Below, one piece after another: positions 40,861-48,854 of a stretch of DNA of 64,000 nucleotides. A program made the position numbers and the translations under genes. Source of the DNA: Azospirillum rugosum (GTDB lineage: Bacteria; Pseudomonadota; Alphaproteobacteria; Azospirillales; Azospirillaceae); contig NZ_JAGINP010000032.1 of assembly GCF_017876155.1 (NCBI RefSeq), forward strand, positions 1-64,000. Reading direction: 5' to 3'. Each line of letters starts with the position of its first letter. Positions within the stretch are counted from its first letter, which is position 1. The notes beneath the pieces were generated by a model. That model had not been told where the DNA came from. It did not search any database and saw nothing but the letters and a program-made list of their open reading frames with translations.

Positions 40861-40910
40861 TTGACAATACATGATGACCGTCATCAATTTCCAAAGATGA
40901 TGACCGTCAT
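40861..40910 (+). promoter_or_regulatory. Promoter with two identical palindromes upstream of the thiolase operon
   Basis: ATGACCGTCAT, a perfect 5-1-5 palindrome, occurs at 40874-40884 and 40900-40910, 26 bp apart. In both copies G precedes it (GATGACCGTCAT). A TTGACA hexamer at 40861-40866 places the first palindrome between the -35 and -10 positions, ideal for repression. The thiolase ATG is at 40962. Two sites at 26-bp spacing fit cooperative binding by a TetR- or GntR-type dimer. Confidence 0.65.
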
Positions 40911-40961
40911 TTAACGGTGCGCCCGCCCCGCGCGGCGACGCCCAGGACTGGAGATGCGTCC

Positions 40962-42179
40962 ATGCCCACCCCCCTCTCTTCGGCCGATTCCGATCCGATC
41001 GTCATCGTTTCCGCCGTCCGCACGCCGCTCGGCCGGTTCCAGGGCGACCTGTCGGCCCTGCCCGCGGCGGCGCTCGGCTCCCACGTCATCCGCGCGGCGC
41101 TGGAGCGCGCCGGGCTGGCGGCCGACCGCGTCGACGAGGTGCTGATGGGCTGCGTGCTTCCGGCCGGCCAGGGGCAGGCCCCCGCCCGGCAGGCGGCGCG
41201 CGGCGCCGGGCTGCCGGACGCGACCGGTGCCACCACCGTCAACAAGGTCTGCGGGTCGGGCATGAAGGCCACCATGCTGGCCCACGACCTGATCCGCGCC
41301 GGCTCGGCCGACATCGTGGTGGCCGGCGGCATGGAGTCCATGACGAACGCCCCCTACCTGCTCGCCAAGGCGCGCGGCGGCTACCGCATCGGCCACGACC
41401 GGCTGCTCGACCACCTGATGCTCGACGGGCTGGAGGACGCCTACGAGGGCGGCCGGCCGATGGGCGACTTCGGCGAGGCGACGGCACAGTCCTACGGCTT
41501 CAGCCGCGCCGACCAGGACGCCTACGCGGTGGAGACGCTGACCCGCGCCCGCAGCGCGGTGGAGAGCGGCGCCTTCGCGGCGGAGATCGCCCCGATCGCC
41601 GTGCCCGGCAAGGGCGGAGAGCGCATCGTTGCGCAGGACGAGAACCCGCTGAAGGTCTCCCCGGACAAGATCCCGGCGCTGAAGCCGGCCTTCCGCAAGG
41701 ACGGCACGATCACCGCGGCCAGCTCCTCCGCCAACGCCGACGGCGCCGCGGCGCTGGTCCTGACCCGGCGCTCCGTCGCCGAGCGGGAGGGCCTGCCAGT
41801 CCTGGCGGTCATCCGCGGGCACGCCACCCACAGCCAGGACCCGGCCTGGTTCACCACCGCGCCGATCCCGGCGATCCGCAAGCTGCTGGACAAGGTGGGC
41901 TGGTCGGTGCGCGACGTCGAGCTGTTCGAGATCAACGAGGCCTTCGCCGCGGTCGCCATGGCGGCGCAGCGCGACCTGGACATCCCGCGCGACCGGCTGA
42001 ACGTCAACGGCGGCGCCTGCGCCATCGGCCACCCGATCGGCGCCACCGGCGCCCGGCTGATCGTCACGCTGCTGCACGCCCTGGCGGCGCGCGGCCTGAC
42101 CCGCGGCGTGGCATCGCTGTGCATCGGCGGCGGCGAGGCCACCGCCATCGCGGTCGAAATCGCCACTGGGCGCGTGTAA
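40962..42179 (+). CDS. Acetyl-CoA acetyltransferase (thiolase)
   Basis: A 405-residue thiolase. The nucleophile is C97 in TTVNKVCGSGMKA. NVNGGACAIGHPIGATGARL carries the catalytic His, and SLCIGGGEA the second Cys near the C-terminus. It catalyses condensation of two acetyl-CoA or thiolysis of 3-ketoacyl-CoA. ATG at 40962 follows GGAG at 8 nt spacing. It is the first gene of a two-gene operon with an MFS transporter 25 nt downstream. The pairing suggests catabolism of an imported carboxylic acid via a CoA ester, although no CoA ligase or transferase is next to it. Confidence 0.9.
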   Translation: MPTPLSSADSDPIVIVSAVRTPLGRFQGDLSALPAAALGSHVIRAALERAGLAADRVDEVLMGCVLPAGQGQAPARQAARGAGLPDATGATTVNKVCGSGMKATMLAHDLIRAGSADIVVAGGMESMTNAPYLLAKARGGYRIGHDRLLDHLMLDGLEDAYEGGRPMGDFGEATAQSYGFSRADQDAYAVETLTRARSAVESGAFAAEIAPIAVPGKGGERIVAQDENPLKVSPDKIPALKPAFRKDGTITAASSSANADGAAALVLTRRSVAEREGLPVLAVIRGHATHSQDPAWFTTAPIPAIRKLLDKVGWSVRDVELFEINEAFAAVAMAAQRDLDIPRDRLNVNGGACAIGHPIGATGARLIVTLLHALAARGLTRGVASLCIGGGEATAIAVEIATGRV

Positions 42180-42204
42180 CCCGACGATACTGGAAGGCAA
42201 GAGC

Positions 42205-43539
42205 ATGATTTCGGCACGTCTGGCGGCGCTGCTCGCCCGCCGCGACATTCATTACGGCTGGGTCGTCGCGGCGGCGACCTTTCTCACCATGCTGGTCACC
42301 GCCGGGGCGATGGGCGCGCCCGGCGTGCTGATCGTACCCTTGGAAAAGGAATTCGGCTGGAGCACGGCCGACATCTCCACGGCGCTGGCGATCCGGCTCG
42401 TCCTGTTCGGGCTGATAGGGCCCTTCGCGGCGGCCTTCATGAACCGCTTCGGCGTCCGCACGGTGACCGTCACCGCCCTGCTGATGGTCGCCGCAGGCCT
42501 GCTCGGCTCCCTGGTGATGCGGGAGCTTTGGCACCTCTTCGTCCTGTGGGGGCTGGTGGTCGGCGTGGGCACCGGGCTGACCGCGCTCGTGCTCGGCGCC
42601 ACGGTGGCGACGCGCTGGTTCACCAAGCGCCGGGGCCTCGTGGTCGGCCTGCTGACGGCCAGCTCCGCGACCGGGCAGCTGATCTTCATGCCCTTGCTGG
42701 CCGACCTGTCCGACCGCATCGGCTGGCGCGGCGGCATCGTGGTGATCGTGGCCCTGCTGGCCGTCGCCGCCGTCGCCGTGCTGGTGCTGATGCGCGACCG
42801 CCCGGCGGACGTCGACCTCGCCCCCTACGGCGAGACCGCCCCCTACGGCGAAAACGCCATTGTTCCGGCGCCGCGGACCACGCAGGGGCTGGCCGCGCTG
42901 GCGACCGCCCCGCTCTTCGCCCTGGCGGAGGCCGCGCGGTCCCGCACCTTCTGGATCCTGTTCGGCACCTTCTTCATCTGCGGGCTCAGCACCAACGGGC
43001 TGATCCAGACCCATTTCGTCACGCTGTGCGGCGACTATGGCATGGCCGCGGTGGCGGCGGCCGGCGTGCTGGCGATGATGGGCCTGTTCGACTTCGCCGG
43101 GACCATCGGGTCGGGCTGGCTGTCCGACCGCTACGACAACCGCTGGCTGCTGTTCTGGTACTACGGGCTTCGCGGGCTGGCGCTGATGGCGCTGCCCTTC
43201 TCCGACTTCACCCTGTATGGCCTGTCGCTGTTCGCCGTGTTCTACGGGCTGGATTGGGTCGCCACGGTTCCGCCCACCGTGCGGCTGTCGGCGGAGCGCT
43301 TCGGGCGGGAGCGGTCGAACCTCGTCTTCGGCTGGATCTTCACCGGCCACCAGCTGGGCGCCGCCGCGGCGGCCTTCGGCGCCGGGGTCACGCGGACGCA
43401 GCTCGCCAGCTACCTGCCGGCCTTCTTCGCGGCCGGCGCCTTCTGCCTCGTCGCCGCGCTGGCGGTGCTGTTCATCAACCGGCGGGAAAAGGAGAAGGAC
43501 GGCATCCCGGCCGCCGCTCCCGCTCCGGCGAAGGCCTGA
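42205..43539 (+). CDS. MFS transporter, monocarboxylate/oxalate:formate antiporter-like
   Basis: A 444-residue inner-membrane protein with 12 predicted helices. DIHYGWVVAAATFLTMLVTAG and the loop TRWFTKRRGLVVGLLTASSATGQLIFMPL are characteristic of the carboxylate-transporting OxlT/YhjX-like branch. A central cytoplasmic loop (about 190-225) contains an imperfect repeat APYGETAPYGENA. GGAAGG precedes the ATG. It follows the thiolase gene by 25 nt and likely imports the substrate for that enzyme. Confidence 0.85.
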   Translation: MISARLAALLARRDIHYGWVVAAATFLTMLVTAGAMGAPGVLIVPLEKEFGWSTADISTALAIRLVLFGLIGPFAAAFMNRFGVRTVTVTALLMVAAGLLGSLVMRELWHLFVLWGLVVGVGTGLTALVLGATVATRWFTKRRGLVVGLLTASSATGQLIFMPLLADLSDRIGWRGGIVVIVALLAVAAVAVLVLMRDRPADVDLAPYGETAPYGENAIVPAPRTTQGLAALATAPLFALAEAARSRTFWILFGTFFICGLSTNGLIQTHFVTLCGDYGMAAVAAAGVLAMMGLFDFAGTIGSGWLSDRYDNRWLLFWYYGLRGLALMALPFSDFTLYGLSLFAVFYGLDWVATVPPTVRLSAERFGRERSNLVFGWIFTGHQLGAAAAAFGAGVTRTQLASYLPAFFAAGAFCLVAALAVLFINRREKEKDGIPAAAPAPAKA

Positions 43540-43550
43540 TCCCGGAAGAA

Positions 43551-44006
43551 TTAGTCCCGGTCGGCGGCCTTGTTCAGATCATCGCGCAGCGTGACGAGGC
43601 TGTCGCGCAACGCGCCCAGCGCCTCGGCGGTACGGTTGGCCGCCCCGGAGATGCGGGTCGGCAGGCATTCCGCCCTGGCCCGCAGCGCCGCCCCCGCCGG
43701 GGTCAGGCGGACGCGCACCAGCCGCTCGTCCTCGGGATCGCGGGCGCGGGTGACGAGCCCCTGCCCCTCCAGCCGCTTCAGCAGCGGGGTGAGCGTGCCG
43801 CTGTCCAGCCCCAGCCGCTCGCCGAGCACCTTCATGGCCTGGCCGTCCTCCTCCCACAGCAGCAGCATCATGACGTACTGCGGGTAGGTCAGCCCCAGCT
43901 CTTCCAGCAACGGGCGGTAGACGCGCGCCATCGCCAGGTTCGCGGAATAGAGCGCGAAGCAGACCTGGTTGGAGAGCAGAAGCGGGTCGTCGTTGCTGGC
44001 CGGCAT
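43551..44006 (-). CDS. ohrR: MarR-family peroxide sensor, OhrR-like
   Basis: A 151-residue winged-helix regulator. The redox-sensing cysteine is C16 (LLSNQVCFALYSANLAMARVYRPLLEELGLTYPQYVMML), as in OhrR. The HTH reads KVLGERLGLDSGTLTPLLKRLEGQGLV and the wing is RARDPEDERLVRVRLT. A second Cys near residue 115 (ARAECLP) makes a two-Cys mechanism possible. It lies 99 nt downstream of ohr on the same strand, separated by a strong hairpin. It should repress ohr by binding the three operators at 44568-44628. Confidence 0.9.
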   Translation of the reverse strand: MPASNDDPLLLSNQVCFALYSANLAMARVYRPLLEELGLTYPQYVMMLLLWEEDGQAMKVLGERLGLDSGTLTPLLKRLEGQGLVTRARDPEDERLVRVRLTPAGAALRARAECLPTRISGAANRTAEALGALRDSLVTLRDDLNKAADRD

Positions 44007-44027
44007 GGTGGGCTCCCACGAAAAGCG

Positions 44028-44089
44028 TCACCGGAGCGTCGCACGCCCGTCCTTACTGCGAAGGACGGGCGTGCGCAACACTCCGGTGA
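44028..44089 (-). terminator. Long hairpin between ohr and ohrR
   Basis: A 14-bp perfect stem (GCACGCCCGTCCTT at 44041-44054 and AAGGACGGGCGTGC at 44061-44074) with a 6-nt loop is flanked by a further complementary pair (TCACCGGAG at 44028-44036 and CTCCGGTGA at 44081-44089). No T-run follows on the minus strand. It is therefore more likely an attenuating or mRNA-processing structure than a clean terminator. Confidence 0.65.
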
Positions 44090-44105
44090 AACGGACGGCG
44101 GGGCG

Positions 44106-44525
44106 TCAGGCGATGGTGGTGGTCACCGGAATGTTGCCCTTGGTGGCGTGGCTGTACGGGCAGACCTTGTGGGCGCGGGCGACGAGGTCCTCGGCGACGG
44201 CCTTGTCGAGGCCCGGCAGGGACACCGTGAAATCGACCGACAGGCCGAAGCCCTCGCCGTCGTCGCGGGCGCCGATGGCGACCTTGGCGGTGACGGAGAC
44301 GTCCTTCGGCACGGCGATCTTGTCGCGGTTGCCGACGAACTTGATGGCGCCGATGAAGCAGGCGGAATAGCCGGCGGCGAACAGCTGCTCGGGGTTGGTG
44401 GCGCCGCCCTGGCCGCCGAGTTCCTTCGGCGCGGCGAGGTTCACCGACAGCAGGCCGTCGTCGCTCTGCGCCTTGCCGTCGCGGCCACCGGTCGCCGTGG
44501 CCTTGGTCGTGTAGAGAACCTTCAT
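44106..44525 (-). CDS. ohr: Organic hydroperoxide resistance protein
   Basis: A 139-residue thiol peroxidase of the OsmC/Ohr family that reduces organic hydroperoxides. The catalytic cysteines are C56 (FAAGYSACFIGAIKFV) and C122 (HKVCPYSHATKGN), in the Ohr-specific contexts. ATG at 44525 was chosen because the conserved MKVLYTTKATATGGRDG starts there. The promoter region upstream contains three OhrR-type palindromes. Its neighbour downstream is the OhrR-like repressor. Confidence 0.95.
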   Translation of the reverse strand: MKVLYTTKATATGGRDGKAQSDDGLLSVNLAAPKELGGQGGATNPEQLFAAGYSACFIGAIKFVGNRDKIAVPKDVSVTAKVAIGARDDGEGFGLSVDFTVSLPGLDKAVAEDLVARAHKVCPYSHATKGNIPVTTTIA

Positions 44526-44567
44526 GATCGTCACTCCTGTCTTGAGAGGTTTTGCGCTGAAAGAACT

Positions 44568-44628
44568 ATTGCGCACAATTGAATTGCGCGCAATCAGATT
44601 GGTCATGCGCCATTCGATTGCGCGCAAT
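44568..44628. promoter_or_regulatory. Three OhrR-type operators
   Basis: ATTGCGCGCAAT, a perfect 12-bp palindrome, occurs at 44583-44594 and 44617-44628. A one-mismatch copy, ATTGCGCACAAT, is at 44568-44579. They lie 43-104 nt before the ohr start. TTGCGCGCAA-like cores match known OhrR boxes in proteobacteria. The two nearer sites are 15 bp apart and the third 34 bp further upstream. Confidence 0.8.
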
Positions 44629-44644
44629 GCATCAGGCGCATGCC

Positions 44645-44690
44645 GCTACGCGGCCCGGAAGAAGGTCGCTACGCGGCCCGGAAGAAGGTC
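44645..44690. repeat. 23-bp perfect tandem duplication at the end of the LysR gene
   Basis: GCTACGCGGCCCGGAAGAAGGTC is present twice (44645-44667, 44668-44690) and its first 8 nt recur at 44691, where the LysR stop codon (CTA, read as TAG) lies at 44692-44694. A 23-bp unit would shift frame in coding DNA, but here it is just past the stop. Confidence 0.8.
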
Positions 44691-44691
44691 G

Positions 44692-45573
44692 CTACGCGAC
44701 CAGGGACAGGCCGTTGCTGCGCGACAGGCTCTCGGCCAGGAAGGTGACCAGCGGACGGACGAGGTCGGACGCGTCCCCATCCTCCCCCAGCACGGTGATC
44801 TCGGTCATCGGCAGGGCCGGCCAATGCTGCGGCGCGCTGAGGATCTGCATGCCGTCCTGCACGAAGGACCGGCCCAGCACCGTGACGCCCAGGCCACCGG
44901 CCACGGCCGCTTGGACGCCCATCAGGCTGCTCGCCGTGCAGGCGACCTCCCATTCGCGGCGGACGGAGTCCAGTGTGGACACCATCAGGTCGCGGTAGGT
45001 GCAGGGCGACGGCAGCATGACCAGCCGCGCCGGCCGGGTGAAGTCGAGCTGGTAGTCGGCGGCGGCCATCCAGACCAGCGGCTCCCGCCAGATCACCCGG
45101 CCGCGCTGGGCGGTGCCGTCCTTCTTGGCGATCACCGCGTCGAGCCGGCCGTTGTCGTACGCCTCCAGCAGCGCGCAGCTGAGGCCGGTCATCAGGTCGA
45201 TCTGCGTGCGCGGGTACAGGCGGCTGAAGCGCGACAGAAGCTTCGGCAGTTCCTTCGGGATGAAGTCCTCGGAGATGCCCAGCCGCAGCAGGCCGCCCGC
45301 CGGGGTTTCCCGCAGGTCGCAGACGACCGCGTCGTTGAACTCCAGCATCTGGCGCGCGGCGACCAGCAGCCGTTCCCCGTCGCGGGTCAGGCTGAGGGAG
45401 CGGCTGGTGCGGTCGAAGACCCGCCGCTGGAGGATCTCCTCCAGCCGCAGGACCTTCTGGCTGACCGCCGACTGCGACCGCCCGACCACCTCGGCCGCCG
45501 CCGTGAAGCTTCCGGTCTCAGCCACCGCGACGAAGGCCCGCAGCAGGTCGATCTCCAGGTCGGGAAAGCGCAT
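44692..45573 (-). CDS. LysR-family transcriptional regulator
   Basis: A 293-residue regulator. The HTH reads LEIDLLRAFVAVAETGSFTAAAEVVGRSQSAVSQKVLRLEEIL (about 5-47) and the effector domain begins near 90. It is similar to the subgroup that often sits near oxidoreductase genes. It follows the two reductase genes (45798-47836) on the same strand, separated by repeat H. It may regulate them, though neither gene adjoins its promoter. Confidence 0.87.
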   Translation of the reverse strand: MRFPDLEIDLLRAFVAVAETGSFTAAAEVVGRSQSAVSQKVLRLEEILQRRVFDRTSRSLSLTRDGERLLVAARQMLEFNDAVVCDLRETPAGGLLRLGISEDFIPKELPKLLSRFSRLYPRTQIDLMTGLSCALLEAYDNGRLDAVIAKKDGTAQRGRVIWREPLVWMAAADYQLDFTRPARLVMLPSPCTYRDLMVSTLDSVRREWEVACTASSLMGVQAAVAGGLGVTVLGRSFVQDGMQILSAPQHWPALPMTEITVLGEDGDASDLVRPLVTFLAESLSRSNGLSLVA

Positions 45574-45649
45574 GATTCAGTCGCCTTTCTGATGGGATGC
45601 CGAGAACCTATGCGCTTTCCTGCTGACCGGCAAGGCTACGGCCCTGGTT

Positions 45650-45790
45650 CCCTCTCCCGCCCCGGGAGAGGGTGACGCCGGAGGCGTCGGGTGAGGGTTG
45701 CGCGAGCATCAGCGCCTTGATCCTCGGCCGTACCCTCACCCTTCCCACGCTGACGCGTGGGCCCCTTCCCTCTCCCGGGGCGGGAGAGGG
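45650..45790. repeat. Composite ~140-bp palindromic repeat (copy H)
   Basis: Outer palindromes CCCTCTCCCGCCCCGGGAG and CTCTCCCGGGGCGGGAGAGG frame inner blocks GACGCCGGAGGCGTC, GGTGAGGG, a spacer GCGAGCATCAGCGCCTTGATCCTCGG, CCCTCACCC and CCCACGCTGACGCGTGGG. The order equals copies C and K. It lies between the LysR start and the 3' end of the reductase gene at 45798 and probably terminates that gene. Confidence 0.75.
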
Positions 45791-45797
45791 TGAACAA

Positions 45798-46811
45798 TCA
45801 GAAGCCGGAGAGCACGATCTTGCCGATGCTGCGGCCGCTTTCCAACGTCGCGTGGGCGCGGCGCAGGTTCTCCGCGGTGATCGGACCGTAGTTGTCGGCC
45901 ACGGTGCTGGTCAGCACGCCGCTGTCCACCAGCGCCGATACCTCCGACAGGATGCGGTGCTGCTCCGCGATGTCCGGGGTGCCGAAGAGGGAGCGGGTGA
46001 ACATCAGCTCCCAATGGACGGCCAGGCTCTTGCGCTTGAAGGGCACCACGTCGAAGGTCGCGGGGTCGTCGATCATGGCGAGCGCGCCCTGCGGGGCCAG
46101 CGACTCCACGATGGCCGCCTGGTGCTCGTCGGTCGCGGTCAGGCCGGCGACGTAGCGCACCTGCGGGATGCCGATCGCCTTCAGCCCCTCGTTCAGCGGC
46201 TTGCGGTGGTCGATGACGTGGTGGGCGCCCATGCGCCGGGACCACTCGATGGTCTCCGGCCGCGACGCCGTGGTGATCACCGTCAGGCCGGTCAGCTTGC
46301 GGGCGATCTGCGTCAGGATGGAGCCGACGCCGCCCGCCCCGTTGACGATCAGGATGGCGCCGCCGTCGGCTTTCTGGCCGTAGGGCACGCGCAGCCGGTC
46401 GAACAGCAGCTCCCACGCGGTCAGGGAGGTCAGCGGCAGGGCCGCGGCGTCGGCGAAGGACAGGCTCTGCGGCTTCGGCCCGACGATGCGCTCGTCCACG
46501 GCGTGGAACTGGGCGTTGGTGCCCGGCCGGTCGATGGCGCCGGCGTAGAAGACCGCGTCGCCCGTCTTGAAGCGGGTGACCGCCGGGCCGACCGCCTCCA
46601 CCACGCCCGCGGCGTCGAAGCCGAGGACGCGGGCGCTGCCCTCCGGCGGGGTGGCGCTGGCGCGGACCTTCACGTCGACGGGGTTGACGGAGACCGCTTC
46701 CACCTTCACCAGCAGGTCGTGGGGGCGCAGCTCGGGCGTGGGCAGGTCCAGCTCGACCAGGGAGTCCGCGGCGTCGATGGGGCCGGGACGATGGAAACCG
46801 ATGGCTTTCAT
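45798..46811 (-). CDS. Zinc-type alcohol dehydrogenase / quinone oxidoreductase family protein
   Basis: A 337-residue medium-chain reductase that reads like the YhfP/zinc-binding alcohol dehydrogenase 2 group. The GroES-like N-terminal domain is followed by a Rossmann fold with ILIVNGAGGVGSILTQIA (~150-168). The zinc-ligating cysteines of true alcohol dehydrogenases are absent, so it is probably a zinc-independent NADPH reductase of enones or quinones. ATG at 46811 (MKAIGFHRPGPIDA) was chosen by homology. It lies 38 nt downstream of a second reductase of the same superfamily. Confidence 0.85.
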   Translation of the reverse strand: MKAIGFHRPGPIDAADSLVELDLPTPELRPHDLLVKVEAVSVNPVDVKVRASATPPEGSARVLGFDAAGVVEAVGPAVTRFKTGDAVFYAGAIDRPGTNAQFHAVDERIVGPKPQSLSFADAAALPLTSLTAWELLFDRLRVPYGQKADGGAILIVNGAGGVGSILTQIARKLTGLTVITTASRPETIEWSRRMGAHHVIDHRKPLNEGLKAIGIPQVRYVAGLTATDEHQAAIVESLAPQGALAMIDDPATFDVVPFKRKSLAVHWELMFTRSLFGTPDIAEQHRILSEVSALVDSGVLTSTVADNYGPITAENLRRAHATLESGRSIGKIVLSGF

Positions 46812-46849
46812 GGCGGTGAGTCCTTTTTGGCGACAGTGGTGACGTTCGG

Positions 46850-47836
46850 TCAGGCGATGCGGACGACGACCTTGCCCCGCGCCTTGCCGCTTTCCAGGTG
46901 GCGGTAGCCGTCGGCGGCCGTCGCCAGGTCGAAGCGGCGCTCGTCGATCAGGGGACGCAGCGTCCCGGCGTCGGCCAGCCCGGCCAGCGCCTGCATGATG
47001 CGGCCGTGGCGGTCGCGGCCGATGTCGTGCAGCATCGGGATCAGCATGAACACGACGTGCAGCGACAGGCCCTTGGAATGCAGCGGGGAGAGGTCGTGGG
47101 TGCTGCGCGCCGCCGTGGCCGCGATCCGGCCGTTCAGCGCCGCCGCGGCGAAGGAGCGGTCGAGGTTGGCGCCGCCCACCGTGTCGATCACGGCGTCGAA
47201 GCCGCGCCCGCCGGTCAGCCGCTGGACGTAGGCGGCGACCTCCTCCTCCTGGTACAGGATGGTCTCGTCGGCGCCGAGCTTGCGGGCGAAGTCGGCGTCC
47301 TCGGCGGAGGAGACGGTGGCGGCGACGCGGGCGCCCAGGCTCTTGGCGATCTGCACCGCGACATGGCCGACTCCGCCGACCCCGGCGTGCACCAGCACAT
47401 GGTCGCGGGCGGTCACGGCCGTGCGCTCCAGCGCCTCCCAGGCGGTGATGCCGACCAGCGGCAGGGCCGCGGCCTCCTCGAAGGACAGGGACGCGGGCTT
47501 GTGCGCCAGCAGGCGGGCGTCGGCCACGATGCACTCGGCCAGCGTGCCGCCCTGCCCCTTCACGCCGCCGGCGCAGCCGAAGACCGCGTCGCCGGGCGCG
47601 AAGCCGGTCACGCCGGACCCAATGGCCTCCACCGTGCCGGCCACGTCGGCGCCCAGGATGGCGGGCAGCGGCGCGCCGATCGGCAGCCCTTCGCGGATGC
47701 GCCCGTCGATCCGGTTCAGCGAGGTCGCAACCAGGCGGACCAGCACCGTGCCGGGCCGCAGCTCCGGACGGGGAACCTCGGCCAGTTCGAAATTCTCAGG
47801 CCCGCCATGGGCCTTCAGCAGCAGAGCGCGCATCAT
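46850..47836 (-). CDS. Zinc-type alcohol dehydrogenase / NADPH:quinone reductase family protein
   Basis: A 328-residue medium-chain reductase. It opens MRALLLKAHGGPENFELAEVPRPELRPG and has the cofactor motif VLVHAGVGGVGHVAVQIAKSLGARV. Structural zinc cysteines are lacking, as in crotonase-independent quinone reductases. The start could be ATG at 47833, 47836 or 47842, since three ATG codons cluster there; 47836 is given. It is the first gene of the reductase pair. A 23-bp near-perfect palindrome (47905-47927) lies 69 nt upstream. Confidence 0.85.
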   Translation of the reverse strand: MMRALLLKAHGGPENFELAEVPRPELRPGTVLVRLVATSLNRIDGRIREGLPIGAPLPAILGADVAGTVEAIGSGVTGFAPGDAVFGCAGGVKGQGGTLAECIVADARLLAHKPASLSFEEAAALPLVGITAWEALERTAVTARDHVLVHAGVGGVGHVAVQIAKSLGARVAATVSSAEDADFARKLGADETILYQEEEVAAYVQRLTGGRGFDAVIDTVGGANLDRSFAAAALNGRIAATAARSTHDLSPLHSKGLSLHVVFMLIPMLHDIGRDRHGRIMQALAGLADAGTLRPLIDERRFDLATAADGYRHLESGKARGKVVVRIA

Positions 47837-47904
47837 GACCATCCATCTGGGATCGTGGTGATGGAGGCAGAGTGCGCGCGGGCTATAAATCAGGGAAACG
47901 CATA

Positions 47905-47927
47905 TTTCAGATCGTTTCGATCTGAAA
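47905..47927. promoter_or_regulatory. Strong palindrome upstream of the reductase operon
   Basis: TTTCAGATCG and CGATCTGAAA are exact complements around TTT. The site is in the 116-nt gap between the end of the 47953 gene and the reductase start at 47836. On the minus strand it is followed by TTATAG-like sequence rather than a T-run, so an operator is preferred to a terminator. Confidence 0.6.
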
Positions 47928-47952
47928 GGCTTCTGGATCGGGGCAGGTGCCG

Positions 47953-48423
47953 TCAGGCGATGGCGCGCAAAGTCCCGTGCTGCGCAACGGTGGCCGCCAC
48001 GGTTTGGGCGAGCAGACCGGGCCGGTCGTTGACCAGATCGCGCACCGGGCCGAAGTCGATCAGGATCGCCGCGTGGCCGGCGGCGCGCAGGTCGCGGCAG
48101 GCCCGGATCACGCCGTCCAGAGTCGCGGCGGCGGCGCGGACCACGCCCACGCTGATCTTCAGGGGGCTGCCGAGCGGTGCGGCGGCCAGCGCGCGGTCCT
48201 GCTGCGCCATCCATTCGGACAGTTGCTGGACGGCGGTGGCGAATTCCCGCTCCAGGACGGCGAGGTCGCAGGGCTGGGCGTCGGCGGGCAGGTGCAGGGC
48301 GGGCTCGCCGAGCGGCTGCGACTGGGCGCTGGCGACGATCGCCGCGGCGAGCGCAGCCCCGGAGAAGGGCCGGCCGGCAACGTCCCGAGTCCGCTCCGCC
48401 ATCATCGTCACAACCTGGGCCAT
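47953..48423 (-). CDS. Protein of unknown function (156 residues)
   Basis: Not recognised. It is a soluble, Ala/Leu-rich, mostly helical protein without signal peptide. Features include LEREFATAVQQLSEWMAQQDRALAAA (likely amphipathic helix) and a C-terminal alpha/beta-like part (VGVVRAAAATLDGVIRACRDLRAAGHAAILIDFGPVRDLVND). An upstream gene of unknown function (48458-48796) runs in the same direction with a 34-nt gap, so the two are probably an operon. Codon bias matches its neighbours. Confidence 0.6.
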   Translation of the reverse strand: MAQVVTMMAERTRDVAGRPFSGAALAAAIVASAQSQPLGEPALHLPADAQPCDLAVLEREFATAVQQLSEWMAQQDRALAAAPLGSPLKISVGVVRAAAATLDGVIRACRDLRAAGHAAILIDFGPVRDLVNDRPGLLAQTVAATVAQHGTLRAIA

Positions 48424-48457
48424 CCGATCATCCTCCTGAAAGAACGCTGGTATGAGG

Positions 48458-48796
48458 TCAGGACACGGTCAACTCGGCGGTCGCCACGGCGCCGTTCGGC
48501 GATTCGAAGCGGACGACGCAATCGGGCGAGTCGGCGATGTAGGCCAGCACGTCGGCGTAGGGGCCGGAGATGCGGATGATGTCCGGGCCGCGCGCCGCCC
48601 CGCCCTCCTCCGCCGGCGGCAGCCGGTCGTGGGTGATGGTCAGCAGGTCCATCCGCGGCGCCCATCCCCGGGTCGTCGCGGCGAGCACGAAGGCCTGATG
48701 GCGGTGGTTTGACCGTCGGAAGGGAACGATCTTGGCTGTTTCCACGACGTCGGCAGCGGGTCCGCCGTGGAGCATCGCTGGTTGTCTCTGGGCCAT
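48458..48796 (-). CDS. Protein of unknown function (112 residues)
   Basis: Not recognised. It is a soluble 112-residue protein with a likely beta-rich C-terminal half (PDIIRISGPYADVLAYIADSPDCVVRFESPNGAVATAELTVS) and a basic central patch (VPFRRSNHRHQ). There is no signal peptide. Its start faces the alpha/beta hydrolase gene, and the region between has an extended inverted repeat (48855-48885). It is first in the two-gene unit with the 47953 gene. Confidence 0.6.
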   Translation of the reverse strand: MAQRQPAMLHGGPAADVVETAKIVPFRRSNHRHQAFVLAATTRGWAPRMDLLTITHDRLPPAEEGGAARGPDIIRISGPYADVLAYIADSPDCVVRFESPNGAVATAELTVS

Positions 48797-48854
48797 GGCT
48801 CACCTCCATCCTTCTGGCACGGTCCTGTCCGGCCTTCTGTGGTATACCGTATCC

